Position numbers and translations under genes: made by a program. Below the pieces are notes generated by a model that worked only from the letters and a program-made list of their open reading frames with translations, did not search any database and was not told the DNA's origin. 64,000 nt of DNA from Pontibacterium sinense (lineage in GTDB: Bacteria; Pseudomonadota; Gammaproteobacteria; Pseudomonadales; Balneatricaceae), in the NCBI RefSeq assembly GCF_015209595.1, contig NZ_JADEYS010000003.1:1-64000 (forward strand), read 5' to 3'. Shown piece by piece: positions 52,634 through 62,271 of this stretch (position 1 is the first letter of the stretch; each line of letters starts with the position of its first letter).

Positions 52634-54418
52634 ATGAGTAACCAGCTATCTAACGCAGGCGCTTCCGGCCTGCTTGGGATGTTGAATGTTGCGCCAGTTG
52701 CACCGGGACAGCCCGCTTCCGGGGCTGGTGATTCAGCACTTCCGTTTGGTTCGGTTATGCAAGCGCAGACGGCAGGCGCGTATCCCTCTCAGGTTGATGC
52801 TAACGGCCAGCCATTGCCGCAGATGGGTGAAGGATTGCCACCGTCCGGTGAAATGTTGGCACAAATTCAGGCACGCTTGGCAGCAGAAGGTCGTGCACCA
52901 GAACTATCCGAATTAACAAGTGAGTCGCCTAACGGAGATCTGTTGGGGCCGGTGCTTGGTGAAGCCGAAAGTCTGCATGAAGGTGTGGTTGTTAAAGACC
53001 AGTGGTTAGGTCTGACTCCGCACAATAGCGAGTTTGATGTGCAGGCGCCGGAAGTTGTGACGCTTATGCAGGATATTATGACTGAGCAGTCTGCTCAGTT
53101 AAGGCCAGAGATTCATCAGACACGGCCAGATGCGTTGATCGAAGGTGATACGGGAAATACGCCTGTTGATGTGAGCGTCGTGTCTCTCGAAGCTGCAGCG
53201 AATAATATGGCTGCTAATGCTGCTAATGCTGCTAATGCTGCTAATGCTGCTACGGAAGCTGTGGTCAATGAAGGTGGTGCTAACAGGGCGTTGCCTTCCA
53301 CATCTGAAGTCGTTACTTCTCTGAGAGGAACGGGATCGGAGACGAAAAGTGTCGAAGGACTCGTTAGTCAGTCAGTGTTGCCGGTCTCTCCGTTTTCTGA
53401 GACCACAATTGATAGACCAGATACCGGCACTGAAACTCAGTCTTCCCGCTTTAGTGTTCTTTCAGAGGCTGTTCCAGGCGTTTCATCCCAGTCAGAGACT
53501 CCTGAACAAGTCGTACAACCTCCTTCAATGGATAGTCCTAATGTTGTTCCTGCAGCACCTGTGATGCCTGTAACTACGGATCAGATGCCGAGAAGTACGA
53601 CAGTATCTAAGTCTTCGGCTACCGGCGATAATCGACCCGCATCACCATCGTTGATGAACGCAGATAACAAAGGCTCGACTGGAGCGGGAGCTGTGGTGAC
53701 TCAACTGGTTTCTCCGCCAACTAATGCCACGGGTGTATCTGGATCACTCCCTCCGGCAGCGTCTGTAGACGGAGCTGCTATGACCGGAGATATGCGCTTA
53801 ACATCGGGTGAATCTGCTGACCTATTGCGGGCAGAACGCGCAAGTGGCGAAGGCACTCCGGGAGGTGGAGATAAGGCAGACAGCGGGCTGCGGGCAGATG
53901 GGCGAGGGTTCTCTTCTATATTGAGTACAGCGGCTCAAACTACAAGCACCGCGGATGCGGCGGCTAAAATGACCCCCTCGCAAACAGCATTCACTCTGGC
54001 GGGACAGGGACAAATGGGCTCCGCACCTTGGAGTAATGCTCTGAGTGAACGCATCATGGTCATGACGGCGCAAAATAATCAGGTTGCAGAAATTCAGTTA
54101 GATCCGCCGGAGTTGGGGTCATTAAAAGTCAGACTTCAGGTTGGCCAGGATCAGGTCAGCGTTAGCTTTGTTTCACCTCACGCATCGGTTCGGGATGCCG
54201 TGGAGCAAAGTATGCCTCGATTGCGAGAAATGATGGAGCAACAAGGATTAAATCTGGGCGAATCTTCGGTGAACGATCAGTCTTCAGGTTCGGGTGATGA
54301 AGGGCGTCAGGAACGCTTCGCATCGGGGAATGGGGATGACATGTCTGCAGGTTCGGAAGAGCAGGTTTCTATAGCCGCGGATGGAGAAGGAATATCGCTT
54401 GTTGATTACTATGCCTGA
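52634..54418 (+). CDS. fliK: Flagellar hook-length control protein FliK
   Basis: Exported ruler that measures the hook and switches export specificity. 594 residues: a long, low-complexity Ser/Ala/Pro/Thr/Gly-rich ruler region (about 1-460), including an in-frame AAN repeat at about 193-206, and the conserved C-terminal FliK domain (about 465-555, VAEIQLDPPELGSLKVRLQVGQDQVSVSFVSPHASVRDAVEQSMPRLREMMEQQGLNL). It is longer than E. coli FliK (375), in line with long hook proteins here. AGGAG is upstream of the ATG. Confidence 0.95.
   Translation: MSNQLSNAGASGLLGMLNVAPVAPGQPASGAGDSALPFGSVMQAQTAGAYPSQVDANGQPLPQMGEGLPPSGEMLAQIQARLAAEGRAPELSELTSESPNGDLLGPVLGEAESLHEGVVVKDQWLGLTPHNSEFDVQAPEVVTLMQDIMTEQSAQLRPEIHQTRPDALIEGDTGNTPVDVSVVSLEAAANNMAANAANAANAANAATEAVVNEGGANRALPSTSEVVTSLRGTGSETKSVEGLVSQSVLPVSPFSETTIDRPDTGTETQSSRFSVLSEAVPGVSSQSETPEQVVQPPSMDSPNVVPAAPVMPVTTDQMPRSTTVSKSSATGDNRPASPSLMNADNKGSTGAGAVVTQLVSPPTNATGVSGSLPPAASVDGAAMTGDMRLTSGESADLLRAERASGEGTPGGGDKADSGLRADGRGFSSILSTAAQTTSTADAAAKMTPSQTAFTLAGQGQMGSAPWSNALSERIMVMTAQNNQVAEIQLDPPELGSLKVRLQVGQDQVSVSFVSPHASVRDAVEQSMPRLREMMEQQGLNLGESSVNDQSSGSGDEGRQERFASGNGDDMSAGSEEQVSIAADGEGISLVDYYA
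53210..53251 (+). repeat. In-frame 9-bp tandem repeat in fliK
   Basis: GCTGCTAAT occurs four times in a row, followed by GCTGCT. Each unit encodes Ala-Ala-Asn. Because it is a multiple of three, copy-number changes keep the reading frame and only alter ruler length. Confidence 0.9.
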
Positions 54419-54516
54419 GTAGCTTCAGCCTGAAAAACAGTGTGTTATAGTTAGCGCTGTAAAAAGGGATAGTCCCTTAAGTATATTATTCGGCACTCTG
54501 TCACGGGAGATTGATG

Positions 54517-55071
54517 ATGGCTGAAGATCAGGCTGCAGCGGCTGAAAACGGTGAAGAAGAAGGCGGTAAAAAGAAGTCCAAACTGAAGCTAATCATCATT
54601 ATTGTGGTTGCGCTGTTGGTACTGGGTGGCGGTGGTGCTGCGGCATATTTTCTTTTGTTGGCAGAGCCTAATACGGAAGAAAGTGCTGAGAAGGAAGCGG
54701 AAGTTGTTGAGCCGGTGCGTGGCCCGGCGATCTATGTGAAAGTTCGTTCAATGGAAGGGCGCCCGATGTTTGTTGTGCCACTGCGTAGTAAGGAAAAAAC
54801 CCGCGCAGGGCGTGGCCACTATATGCAGGCGTATGTGGAAGCCAAAACGCGTAACCCGGAAGTGGAAGCTGCACTCAAATTGCATATGCCTGTGGTTGTA
54901 TCTCGTCTCAACAAAATGTTTTCCTCACAAGAGTTTGAAATATTGCAAACTAAAGAGGGGCGTAGTGAGTTGAGACAGCAGGCAGTTGATGAGGTACGCG
55001 AGGTTATGATGGAGAAAATCGGTAGACCTGGAGTGGAAACGGTGCTCTTTACTAACTTTGTAATGCAGTGA
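54517..55071 (+). CDS. fliL: Flagellar basal-body protein FliL
   Basis: Inner-membrane protein that surrounds the stator and supports torque. 184 residues: acidic N-terminus, a run of lysines, one membrane segment (about 26-48, LIIIIVVALLVLGGGGAAAYFLLL), then a periplasmic stomatin-like domain (YVKVRSMEGRPMFVVPLRSKEKTRAGRGHYMQAYVEAKTRNP) and the conserved C-terminal RPGVETVLFTNFVMQ. I use the ATG at 54517 (GGGAG seven bases upstream) rather than the TTG/ATG run before it. Confidence 0.95.
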   Translation: MAEDQAAAAENGEEEGGKKKSKLKLIIIIVVALLVLGGGGAAAYFLLLAEPNTEESAEKEAEVVEPVRGPAIYVKVRSMEGRPMFVVPLRSKEKTRAGRGHYMQAYVEAKTRNPEVEAALKLHMPVVVSRLNKMFSSQEFEILQTKEGRSELRQQAVDEVREVMMEKIGRPGVETVLFTNFVMQ

Positions 55072-55078
55072 TCCTTAG

Positions 55079-56071
55079 ATGTCGGTAAAAGACCTCCTCT
55101 CTCAGGACGAAATCGATGCGCTGTTGCACGGTGTGGACGACGGCGGCGTAGAAACATCGGAAGAGTCTGAACCTGAATCCGATGAAGAGGTTCGTCCCTA
55201 TGATCTGGCCAGTCACGACCGAGTCGTGCGTGGCCGGATGCCAACGCTTGAAATGATCAATGAGCGTTTCGCTCGTCATACCCGTTTGAGCCTATTTAAC
55301 TTGTTGCGCCGTACTGCAGATGTTGCTGTAGGGGGTATTCAGGTCATGAAGTACGGCGACTATGTACACACCCTATACGTACCGACGAGTATGAATTTGG
55401 TGCGGGTGAGTCCGCTGCGCGGCACAGCTTTGTTTATCATGGATGCCAAGCTGGTATTTAAGCTTGTGGATAACTTTTTTGGCGGTGATGGACGTCATGC
55501 CAAAATTGAAGGGCGCGAGTTTACGCCGACAGAAACACGTCTGGTGCATAAGGTGATTGGTCAGTTCTTCCATGACCTGAAAGAAGCCTGGGCGCCAGTG
55601 ATGGATGTCGACTTTGAGTATTTGGGACATGAAGTGAACCCGGCGATGGCTAATGTCATCAATCCGGGGGATGTAATCGTTATCAGTAGCTTTCAGGTCG
55701 ATATGGATAATGGTAGCGGCGAATTTCATGTTGCTATGCCTTACTCCATGCTGGAGCCGATTCGTGACAAGCTGGTAGCTGGGGTTCAGAACAGCGAAGA
55801 TCACTCTGATGAGCGTTGGCAAACGGCCATGAGACGCGACATTTTAATGGCGCGGATGAATTTGCAGATTACCTTGGCTGAGAAGGAATTAACATTACGA
55901 GATGTTCTGGAGTTGGAAGAGGGGGACGTTATCCCTGTGGAAATTCCGGAAAACTTGCGGCTGAAAGTGAATAAAGTACCTGTGTTTGAAGGTAAGTTGG
56001 GTGTTTCGCGAGGAAATCTGGCGATCAAGCTTGTCGGTCAGGTGAAAGAAGAGCTACGTCTGGATAAGTAG
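55079..56071 (+). CDS. fliM: Flagellar motor switch protein FliM
   Basis: C-ring protein that binds phosphorylated CheY. 330 residues: N-terminal CheY-binding peptide (LLSQDEIDALLHGV), middle CheC-like domain (MPTLEMINERFARHTRLSLFNLLRRTADV, ... GGDGRHAKIEGREFTPTE) and C-terminal SpoA domain. Length near E. coli (334). It lies seven bases after fliL. Confidence 0.97.
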   Translation: MSVKDLLSQDEIDALLHGVDDGGVETSEESEPESDEEVRPYDLASHDRVVRGRMPTLEMINERFARHTRLSLFNLLRRTADVAVGGIQVMKYGDYVHTLYVPTSMNLVRVSPLRGTALFIMDAKLVFKLVDNFFGGDGRHAKIEGREFTPTETRLVHKVIGQFFHDLKEAWAPVMDVDFEYLGHEVNPAMANVINPGDVIVISSFQVDMDNGSGEFHVAMPYSMLEPIRDKLVAGVQNSEDHSDERWQTAMRRDILMARMNLQITLAEKELTLRDVLELEEGDVIPVEIPENLRLKVNKVPVFEGKLGVSRGNLAIKLVGQVKEELRLDK

Positions 56072-56096
56072 CAGATAGTGGCTGGAGAGCAATTGA

Positions 56097-56534
56097 ATGA
56101 GCGATGAAAATAATCAGGACGTAGACCAGCAGGCGATGGCTGATGAGTGGGCTGCGGCTATGGAGCAGCAGCTAACTTCGGAGTCAGGAGCTGAAGGTGC
56201 GGCTAGCGCCGATGCTGGTGTAGGTGAGTCTGTAGAGCTTGATGAACTCCGGGACGATGCAAATCCTGTGGACGATCCCAAGCTGGATGTAATTCTGGAT
56301 ATTCCTGTGACGTTGTCCATGGAAGTCGGTGAGACCGATATTGCAATCCGCAACTTGCTGCAGCTCAATCAGGGATCGGTGATCGAGCTGAACCGTGTTG
56401 CGGGTGAGCCGTTGGATGTGAAGGTCAATGGAACGCTGATTGCTCACGGGGAGGTTGTTGTAGTTAATGACCGTTATGGTATTCGTCTGACTGATGTTAT
56501 CAGTCCGCAGGAGCGCATTAAGCGTCTCAAATAA
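56097..56534 (+). CDS. fliN: Flagellar motor switch protein FliN
   Basis: Lower C-ring protein and docking site for FliH. 145 residues: an acidic/Ala-rich N-terminus and the SpoA domain (LDVILDIPVTLSMEVGETDIAIRNLLQLNQGSVIELNRVAGEPLDVKVNGTLIAHGEVVVVNDRYGIRLTDVISPQERIK). Length as in E. coli (137). It follows fliM by 25 bases. Confidence 0.97.
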   Translation: MSDENNQDVDQQAMADEWAAAMEQQLTSESGAEGAASADAGVGESVELDELRDDANPVDDPKLDVILDIPVTLSMEVGETDIAIRNLLQLNQGSVIELNRVAGEPLDVKVNGTLIAHGEVVVVNDRYGIRLTDVISPQERIKRLK

Positions 56535-56541
56535 GGTGGTT

Positions 56542-57021
56542 ATGTTCAGCCGCATATCCTCAGCTCTCTCTTTGCTGTTTATCGGTCTCTTTGCTCAATA
56601 CGCGATAGCGGCTGATGAGGCCTTATCTGCGCCAGAAACGCCCGAGTCAGGTGAAAGTTCCGCTCGGGGCGTGACACCTATAACTGTGTCTGATCCTTTC
56701 TCTACTGAAGCCATTCTTCAGCTGCTTGTTGGTTTGTTGTTTGTTATTGCACTGATTTTTCTGTTGGCTTGGATTGCGCGGCGATCTTTAGGCGTAACTC
56801 AGACTGGTCGGCATATGCGTGTTATTACAGGATTGCCTTTAGGGGCACGCGAAAAAGTCGTGTTGGTTGAAGTGGGAAAAGAGCAGATGCTGTTGGGCGT
56901 CGCGCCAGGAAGAGTTAACTTGATTACTCGTTTTGAAGAGCCTGTCGTGGACAGTGCTGAGCCTGAAGGTGCGTTTGGGCAACGGTTAGTTGAAGCGTTA
57001 CAGCGGAGATCGGACTCTTGA
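56542..57021 (+). CDS. fliO: Flagellar export protein FliO
   Basis: Membrane helper for assembly of the FliP ring. 159 residues: a signal-like N-terminal segment ([17 protein letters not shown]), a second membrane segment about 62-82 ([19 protein letters not shown]), and a cytoplasmic part ([35 protein letters not shown]). I take the ATG at 56542, with AAGGTGG three bases upstream of it; a longer frame from 56494 overlaps fliN. The last four bases overlap fliP. Confidence 0.92.
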   Translation: MFSRISSALSLLFIGLFAQYAIAADEALSAPETPESGESSARGVTPITVSDPFSTEAILQLLVGLLFVIALIFLLAWIARRSLGVTQTGRHMRVITGLPLGAREKVVLVEVGKEQMLLGVAPGRVNLITRFEEPVVDSAEPEGAFGQRLVEALQRRSDS

Positions 57022-57758
57022 GGGCGTTATTGGCCGTTGTCATTTTACTGGGCTGGAGTACTACCGCTGTTGCTGCTGATGTCGGTATTCCCGCAATCAG
57101 CGTGACTTCAGGTGAGGATGGTGTCGAAAATTACAGCGTAACCATCCAGATCCTTGCGCTGATGACCATGCTGACGTTCTTGCCAGCCATGGTCATGATG
57201 ATGACGTCGTTTACCCGAATCATTATCGTTTTTGCAATTTTGCGTCAGGCATTAGGTTTGCAGCAAACACCATCGAATCAGGTGATGGTGGGCTTAGCGA
57301 TGTTTCTCAGCTTATTTATCATGACGCCAGTACTCGAAAAAGTGAACACTCAGGCTGTTCAACCCTATATGGAAGAGCAGATGGGGGTATTCCAGGCCCT
57401 GGAGGCAGCAAGTGGTCCTTTTCGTGAGTTTATGCTGAAACAGACGCGTGAAAGTGATCTCGATATGTTTATGAAAATCTCTAAGACGCCTAAAGTAAAT
57501 GGTGCCGATGAGATTCCGTTTTCGGTGCTGGTACCTGCTTTTGTGACGAGTGAACTGAAAACCGCCTTCCAGATCGGGTTTATGTTATTTATTCCGTTTT
57601 TGGTGATTGATATGGTGGTGGCCAGTGTCTTGATGGCTATGGGTATGATGATGTTGTCCCCGGTCATTATCTCGTTGCCATTTAAGATCATGCTGTTTGT
57701 GCTGGCTGATGGCTGGGCCATGGTGGTGGGTACATTAGCAGCCAGCTTCGGTATATAG
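57018..57758 (+). CDS. fliP: Flagellar export gate protein FliP
   Basis: Core of the FliPQR export channel. 246 residues: a signal peptide ([18 protein letters not shown]), then four membrane segments with the family motifs ([65 protein letters not shown]). Start codon TTG at 57018 inside the fliO stop region (CGGAG about ten bases upstream). Length as in E. coli (245). Confidence 0.97.
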   Translation: MRALLAVVILLGWSTTAVAADVGIPAISVTSGEDGVENYSVTIQILALMTMLTFLPAMVMMMTSFTRIIIVFAILRQALGLQQTPSNQVMVGLAMFLSLFIMTPVLEKVNTQAVQPYMEEQMGVFQALEAASGPFREFMLKQTRESDLDMFMKISKTPKVNGADEIPFSVLVPAFVTSELKTAFQIGFMLFIPFLVIDMVVASVLMAMGMMMLSPVIISLPFKIMLFVLADGWAMVVGTLAASFGI

Positions 57759-57767
57759 AGGTCTCTT

Positions 57768-58037
57768 ATGTCGACCGATGTGGTACTCGATGTTTACGGT
57801 GAAGCGTTCATGCTCATCGTTATTCTGGTGGCTGTAATCATTACGCCAAGCCTGATTGTTGGTTTGTTGATATCTATGTTTCAGGCCGCGACGCAGATCA
57901 ACGAGCAAACATTGAGCTTTCTACCGCGTCTAATTATCACTCTGACGGTTATTATGGTTATGGGGCCCTGGATTGTGGGTAAATTTAAGGACCTGTTCTC
58001 CTATCTGTTTCATAATATCCCCTATCTGATCGGGTGA
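57768..58037 (+). CDS. fliQ: Flagellar export gate protein FliQ
   Basis: Small gate protein with two membrane segments. 89 residues, as in E. coli: ALxxxxLxxxI-type first helix (AFMLIVILVAVIITPSLIVGLLISMFQAATQINEQTLSFLPRLIIT) and second helix LTVIMVMGPWIVGKF. GAGG lies seven bases before the ATG. Confidence 0.96.
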   Translation: MSTDVVLDVYGEAFMLIVILVAVIITPSLIVGLLISMFQAATQINEQTLSFLPRLIITLTVIMVMGPWIVGKFKDLFSYLFHNIPYLIG

Positions 58038-58041
58038 TCCT

Positions 58042-58827
58042 GTGTTTGAGCTGGATCTAGGACAGATAGACCGCATCGTATCCTCCTTTCTATGGCCGTT
58101 TTTTCGTGTGGCCTCGTTCTTTATGGTTATTCCCATGATCGGCTCGCGCCTGGTGCCCGTGCGCATCCGTCTGGGGTTGGCGTTGGTGGTCTCTTTTCTG
58201 ATTGTACCGCTGTTACCGGATATGCCGGTTTATGATGGGCTGGCGTTCGAAACCGTAAAAATTATCGCGCAGCAGATCCTCATTGGTTCATTGATGGGGT
58301 TTCTTGTGCAGGTACTGTTTCAGGTGTTTGTATTAGGTGCTCAGCTGACGGCCATGCAGATGGGTTTGGGATTCGCGTCGACATCCGACCCGGCTAACGG
58401 TGTCTCAGTGGTTATTCTGGGTCAGTACTATTTGATGATCGTCATGATGTTTTTCCTGGCGACCAATGGGCACCTGATCATGATCGAATTATTGGTTAAG
58501 AGTTTCACGTTAGTGCCAGTTGGTGGTGCCAACATGGTGATCGATTCATACTGGAAGATGGCGTTAGCGGGCAGTTGGATGTTCTCAGGTGCCTTGATGA
58601 TTGCGTTGCCTGCCGTCACCGCTTTGTTGGTGGTTAACTTTGCGTTTGGTGTGATGACGCGTGCAGCCCCACAGTTGAATATCTTCGCAATTGGTTTCCC
58701 GTTTACTATGCTGATGGGACTGCTCATCGCCTGGATTTCAATGGGCGACCTGTTGGGGCATTACTTCAAGATGACCGAGTTCGCGTTGGATTATCTGTTG
58801 GATATGATTGTGGCGGAGAGCCGCTGA
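58042..58827 (+). CDS. fliR: Flagellar export gate protein FliR
   Basis: Third gate protein, five to six membrane helices. 261 residues with the family segments (FFRVASFFMVIPMIGSRLVPVRIRLGLALVVSFLIVPLL, LGAQLTAMQMGLGFASTSDP, FPFTMLMGLLIAWISMGDLLGHY). The start is GTG at 58042, four bases after the fliQ stop. Length equals E. coli FliR (261). Confidence 0.97.
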   Translation: MFELDLGQIDRIVSSFLWPFFRVASFFMVIPMIGSRLVPVRIRLGLALVVSFLIVPLLPDMPVYDGLAFETVKIIAQQILIGSLMGFLVQVLFQVFVLGAQLTAMQMGLGFASTSDPANGVSVVILGQYYLMIVMMFFLATNGHLIMIELLVKSFTLVPVGGANMVIDSYWKMALAGSWMFSGALMIALPAVTALLVVNFAFGVMTRAAPQLNIFAIGFPFTMLMGLLIAWISMGDLLGHYFKMTEFALDYLLDMIVAESR

Positions 58828-59967
58828 ATGGCTGAAGAGTCGGGTCAGGAAAAGTCAGAAGAACCCACGGCCAAACGGTTAACCGAGGCGCGTGAGAAGG
58901 GCGATGTTCCCCGATCACGTGAATTGGTGACCATGGCTGTTTTGCTGGCGGCGTCTGCTGCAGCATTGATGTTTGGCGGGAAGCTTGCGCATCACATGAT
59001 GAATGTGATGGTAAACAGTTACGAGCTGGAGCGAGCTGCAATTTTTGACGTCAACCAGATGATCATATTCTTGACGGCGGCGTTTTATGAATCCTTTCAA
59101 GGATTGCTGGGTTTCTTTGCGATCGTGCTGTTGGCAGCGCTTATTGGGCCTATTGCTTTAGGTGGGTGGAATTTTAGTGCTCAGGCGTTCGCGCCTAAGG
59201 GCAGTCGGCTGAATCCATTGTCGGGTTTGAAGCGCATGTTTTCGATGAATGCGCTGGTGGAGCTGATTAAAGCACTGGGTAAATTTTCGGTCGTCGCTGC
59301 GGTCGCGATAGGTGTCCTGTGGTCGATTAAATCGGACATTCTCGCGCTCGGATATGGTAGCCCGCAAACATCCTCTGAAGACGCAGTAGAGATAGTCATC
59401 TGGGTATTTTTAATGCTCAGTGCCAGTCTGATTATCATTGCGGCAATTGATGTTCCGTTTCAGTTGTACTCCTACACCAAGAAATTGAAGATGACGATGC
59501 AGGAGATCAAAGATGAATACAAAAATACGGAAGGTAAGCCGGAAGTCAAAGGGCGTATCCGGCAAATGCAGCGTGAAATCTCTCAGCGACAGATGATGAA
59601 GGATGTTCCTGAAGCCGATGTGGTTATTACCAACCCGACCCACTATTCCGTTGCGTTGAAGTACGACAGTGAACGTGGTGGTGCTCCATATGTTGTTGCG
59701 TTAGGCGCTGACTTTGTCGCCCTCAAAATTCGAGAGATTGCCAAAGAGAACGATATCCCTATTCTTTCTGCGCCGCCGCTAGCGAGAGCACTCTATTATT
59801 CCTCAGAAATCAACGAAGAAATCCCCACGGGCCTTTATACGGCAGTGGCCCAAGTGTTGGCATATGTGTTCCAACTCAAAAACTACAAAGCCTATCAGGC
59901 GGAAAAACCCTATCCACCGTCAGATAATGATCTGGATATCCCAGAGGAATATCGCCGGGACGAATGA
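58828..59967 (+). CDS. flhB: Flagellar export switch protein FlhB
   Basis: Export gate protein that changes substrate class from hook to filament after autocleavage. 379 residues: four membrane helices and a cytoplasmic domain with the self-cleaving NPTH (Asn269-Pro270-Thr271-His272). N-terminus has the typical KSEEPTAKRLTEAREKGDVPRSRELVT. Length as in E. coli (382). It follows the fliR stop directly. Confidence 0.98.
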   Translation: MAEESGQEKSEEPTAKRLTEAREKGDVPRSRELVTMAVLLAASAAALMFGGKLAHHMMNVMVNSYELERAAIFDVNQMIIFLTAAFYESFQGLLGFFAIVLLAALIGPIALGGWNFSAQAFAPKGSRLNPLSGLKRMFSMNALVELIKALGKFSVVAAVAIGVLWSIKSDILALGYGSPQTSSEDAVEIVIWVFLMLSASLIIIAAIDVPFQLYSYTKKLKMTMQEIKDEYKNTEGKPEVKGRIRQMQREISQRQMMKDVPEADVVITNPTHYSVALKYDSERGGAPYVVALGADFVALKIREIAKENDIPILSAPPLARALYYSSEINEEIPTGLYTAVAQVLAYVFQLKNYKAYQAEKPYPPSDNDLDIPEEYRRDE

Positions 59968-59968
59968 T

Positions 59969-59985
59969 CTGGCTTATTTCTTGCA
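59969..59985 (+). promoter_or_regulatory. Sigma-54 promoter of flhA(-flhF-flhG)
   Basis: CTGGCTT, ATTTC, TTGCA: GG (59971-59972) and GC (59983-59984) are 10 bases apart. It begins two bases after the flhB stop. The predicted leader before flhA is about 115 bases and carries no other clear element. Confidence 0.82.
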
Positions 59986-60111
59986 GTTTTCCATTCTGTA
60001 CTTGTGTTTATCGTCAAAAAATTGTCTTTCTCAGTGTTGTGGCGTTTGGTTGTGCTAAGGTAGACGTGTTGTTAGTTGTATGGTGTCATTATATTGACGT
60101 TGGTATGTTGA

Positions 60112-62232
60112 GTGGATAGAGCGGAACTTTTAACAAATGTACGCAGTTTAGGGCAAGGAAACCTAGGTGTTCCTTTCCTGCTGCTGATTATTCTGGCGAT
60201 GGTGACATTGCCGATGCCGCCATTCTTGTTGGATGTGTTGTTTACGTTCAACATCGCGCTGTCCATTGTTGTCCTGTTAGTAAGTATTTACGCATTACGC
60301 CCGCTGGAATTTGCAGTATTTCCAAGTATTTTGCTGGTCGCGACATTAATGCGATTAGCACTGAATGTAGCGTCTACCCGTGTTGTATTGCTTTATGGTC
60401 ATGAGGGGGGAGACGCGGCAGGTAAGGTCATTGAGGCTTTTGGTGCCGTAGTGATCGGTGGCAACTATGTCGTGGGTTTGGTGGTGTTCATGATTCTGGT
60501 CATCATCAACTTTGTCGTGGTTACAAAAGGTGCCGGACGTATATCGGAAGTAAGTGCTCGCTTTACGTTGGATGCGATGCCCGGTAAGCAAATGGCAATT
60601 GATGCCGACTTGAATGCGGGACTTATTGATCAGGATGCGGCTCGATCACGTCGTGAAGAGGTGACTCAGGAGGCAGACTTTTACGGCTCGATGGACGGTG
60701 CGTCGAAGTTTGTCCGGGGTGATGCGGTTGCAGGTATTTTGATCTTGGTGATCAACATTCTGGGTGGATTGTTGATCGGGATCTTCCAGCATGATCTTGA
60801 TGCCATGGTTGCAGTTGAGTTTTATACCTTACTGACCATTGGTGATGGCCTGGTTGCTCAAATACCATCTTTATTGCTGTCTACCGCAGCGGCGATTATG
60901 GTAACCCGGCAGAATACATCCCATGATATGGGGCGACAGGTTGTATCACAGTTGTTTGCATCGCCAAAATCGCTGGCGGTCACTGCGACGATCCTGGGTA
61001 TTATGGGTATTGTCCCGGGTATGCCACATTTTGCCTTTTTGTCGCTGGCAATCGCGGCGGGGGTGGGTGCTTGGTATATCCACAAACATCAGCAGCAGCA
61101 AGCACAAGAAGATGCCGTACGTGCTGAGCAGGATCAGAAAACAGATCTTGACGAAGTGGATGCTCAGGAAGAGCAGAAAGAGCTGGACTGGGATGATGTG
61201 ATGCCCGTTGATATGGTTGGACTGGAAGTCGGATACCGTCTGATCCCGATGGTCGATAAGATGCAGGGCGGTCAGCTGCTAAACAGGATCAAAGGTGTAC
61301 GGAAAAAACTGTCGCAGGATCTGGGTTTTCTGGTGCCTTCTGTACATATTAGGGATAACTTAGATCTATTGCCGGGGGCTTATCGCATAACTCTGATGGG
61401 CGTTGTTGTCGGAGAGGCTGAAATTTATCCTGATCGGGAACTTGCGATTGATCCTGGCCAGGTGTTTGGCCCGTTGCAAGGGATTGAAGTGAAAGATCCG
61501 GCATTTGGTCTTGATGCTGTATGGGTCGAGCAGGCACAGAAAGAGCATGCACAATCGTTGGGTTATACGGTTGTAGATGCATCAACCGTTGTGGCGACAC
61601 ATCTGAACCAGTTGTTGCAAAGTAATGCGCATGAGCTGCTGGGGCATGAAGAAGTCCAGCAGCTGTTGGATATGTTGTCGAAAGGATCGCCAAAACTTGT
61701 TGAGGAATTAGTACCGGGCAAACTATCTGTCAGCGTATTGTTGAAGGTGTTGCAGAACCTGTTGATGGAACAGGTGCCGTTGAAAGACTTTAGAACGGTG
61801 GCTGAGACATTAGCTGATGCAACCGGGCGGACACAAGATCCGGTGGCGTTGACTGCCGCTGTGCGAGTGGCATTAGCCAAGCTGATCGTGCAAACCATCA
61901 ACGGTGCCGAGCTGGAGTTACCTGTCATTACACTTGATTCTCAACTTGAGCAATTACTGTTGTCGTCCGTACAGCAGCAAGGCGAGGACGGAGGTTTGGT
62001 ATTGGAACCGGGTATGGCTGAGCGTTTGCAAGCATCGCTGGCGGCAACGGCAGCACAGCAAGAGATGAGCGGAAGGCCGTCCATACTGCTTGTGGCTGCG
62101 CCGGTGCGTCCGCTGATGGCTAAGTTTGTACGTTATGGAGATCACCATATTCACGTGTTGTCCTACCAGGAGATCCCGGAGAGTAAGCGGGTCACTATTG
62201 TCGCGACAGTAGGGGGGCAGCAGGGCGTTTAA
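60112..62232 (+). CDS. flhA: Flagellar export gate protein FlhA
   Basis: Largest export gate protein, a nonameric ring using the proton gradient. 706 residues: eight membrane segments in the first 330, the FHIPEP motif (VVVTKGAGRISEVSARFTLDAMPGKQMAIDADLNAGLIDQDAARSRREEV), then the cytoplasmic domain that binds FliJ and chaperones. The start is GTG at 60112; an ATG at 60105 is out of frame. Length as in E. coli (692). Confidence 0.97.
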   Translation: MDRAELLTNVRSLGQGNLGVPFLLLIILAMVTLPMPPFLLDVLFTFNIALSIVVLLVSIYALRPLEFAVFPSILLVATLMRLALNVASTRVVLLYGHEGGDAAGKVIEAFGAVVIGGNYVVGLVVFMILVIINFVVVTKGAGRISEVSARFTLDAMPGKQMAIDADLNAGLIDQDAARSRREEVTQEADFYGSMDGASKFVRGDAVAGILILVINILGGLLIGIFQHDLDAMVAVEFYTLLTIGDGLVAQIPSLLLSTAAAIMVTRQNTSHDMGRQVVSQLFASPKSLAVTATILGIMGIVPGMPHFAFLSLAIAAGVGAWYIHKHQQQQAQEDAVRAEQDQKTDLDEVDAQEEQKELDWDDVMPVDMVGLEVGYRLIPMVDKMQGGQLLNRIKGVRKKLSQDLGFLVPSVHIRDNLDLLPGAYRITLMGVVVGEAEIYPDRELAIDPGQVFGPLQGIEVKDPAFGLDAVWVEQAQKEHAQSLGYTVVDASTVVATHLNQLLQSNAHELLGHEEVQQLLDMLSKGSPKLVEELVPGKLSVSVLLKVLQNLLMEQVPLKDFRTVAETLADATGRTQDPVALTAAVRVALAKLIVQTINGAELELPVITLDSQLEQLLLSSVQQQGEDGGLVLEPGMAERLQASLAATAAQQEMSGRPSILLVAAPVRPLMAKFVRYGDHHIHVLSYQEIPESKRVTIVATVGGQQGV

Positions 62233-62271
62233 GAGCTGATATCTTAAAGGCCGCTGATAGATAGGTGGGTT

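Noticed and set aside
60025-60045. GGCGTTTGGTTGTGC upstream of flhA as a sigma-54 site
   Set aside because: GG and GC are 11 rather than 10 bases apart, and a correct site exists at 59969-59985.
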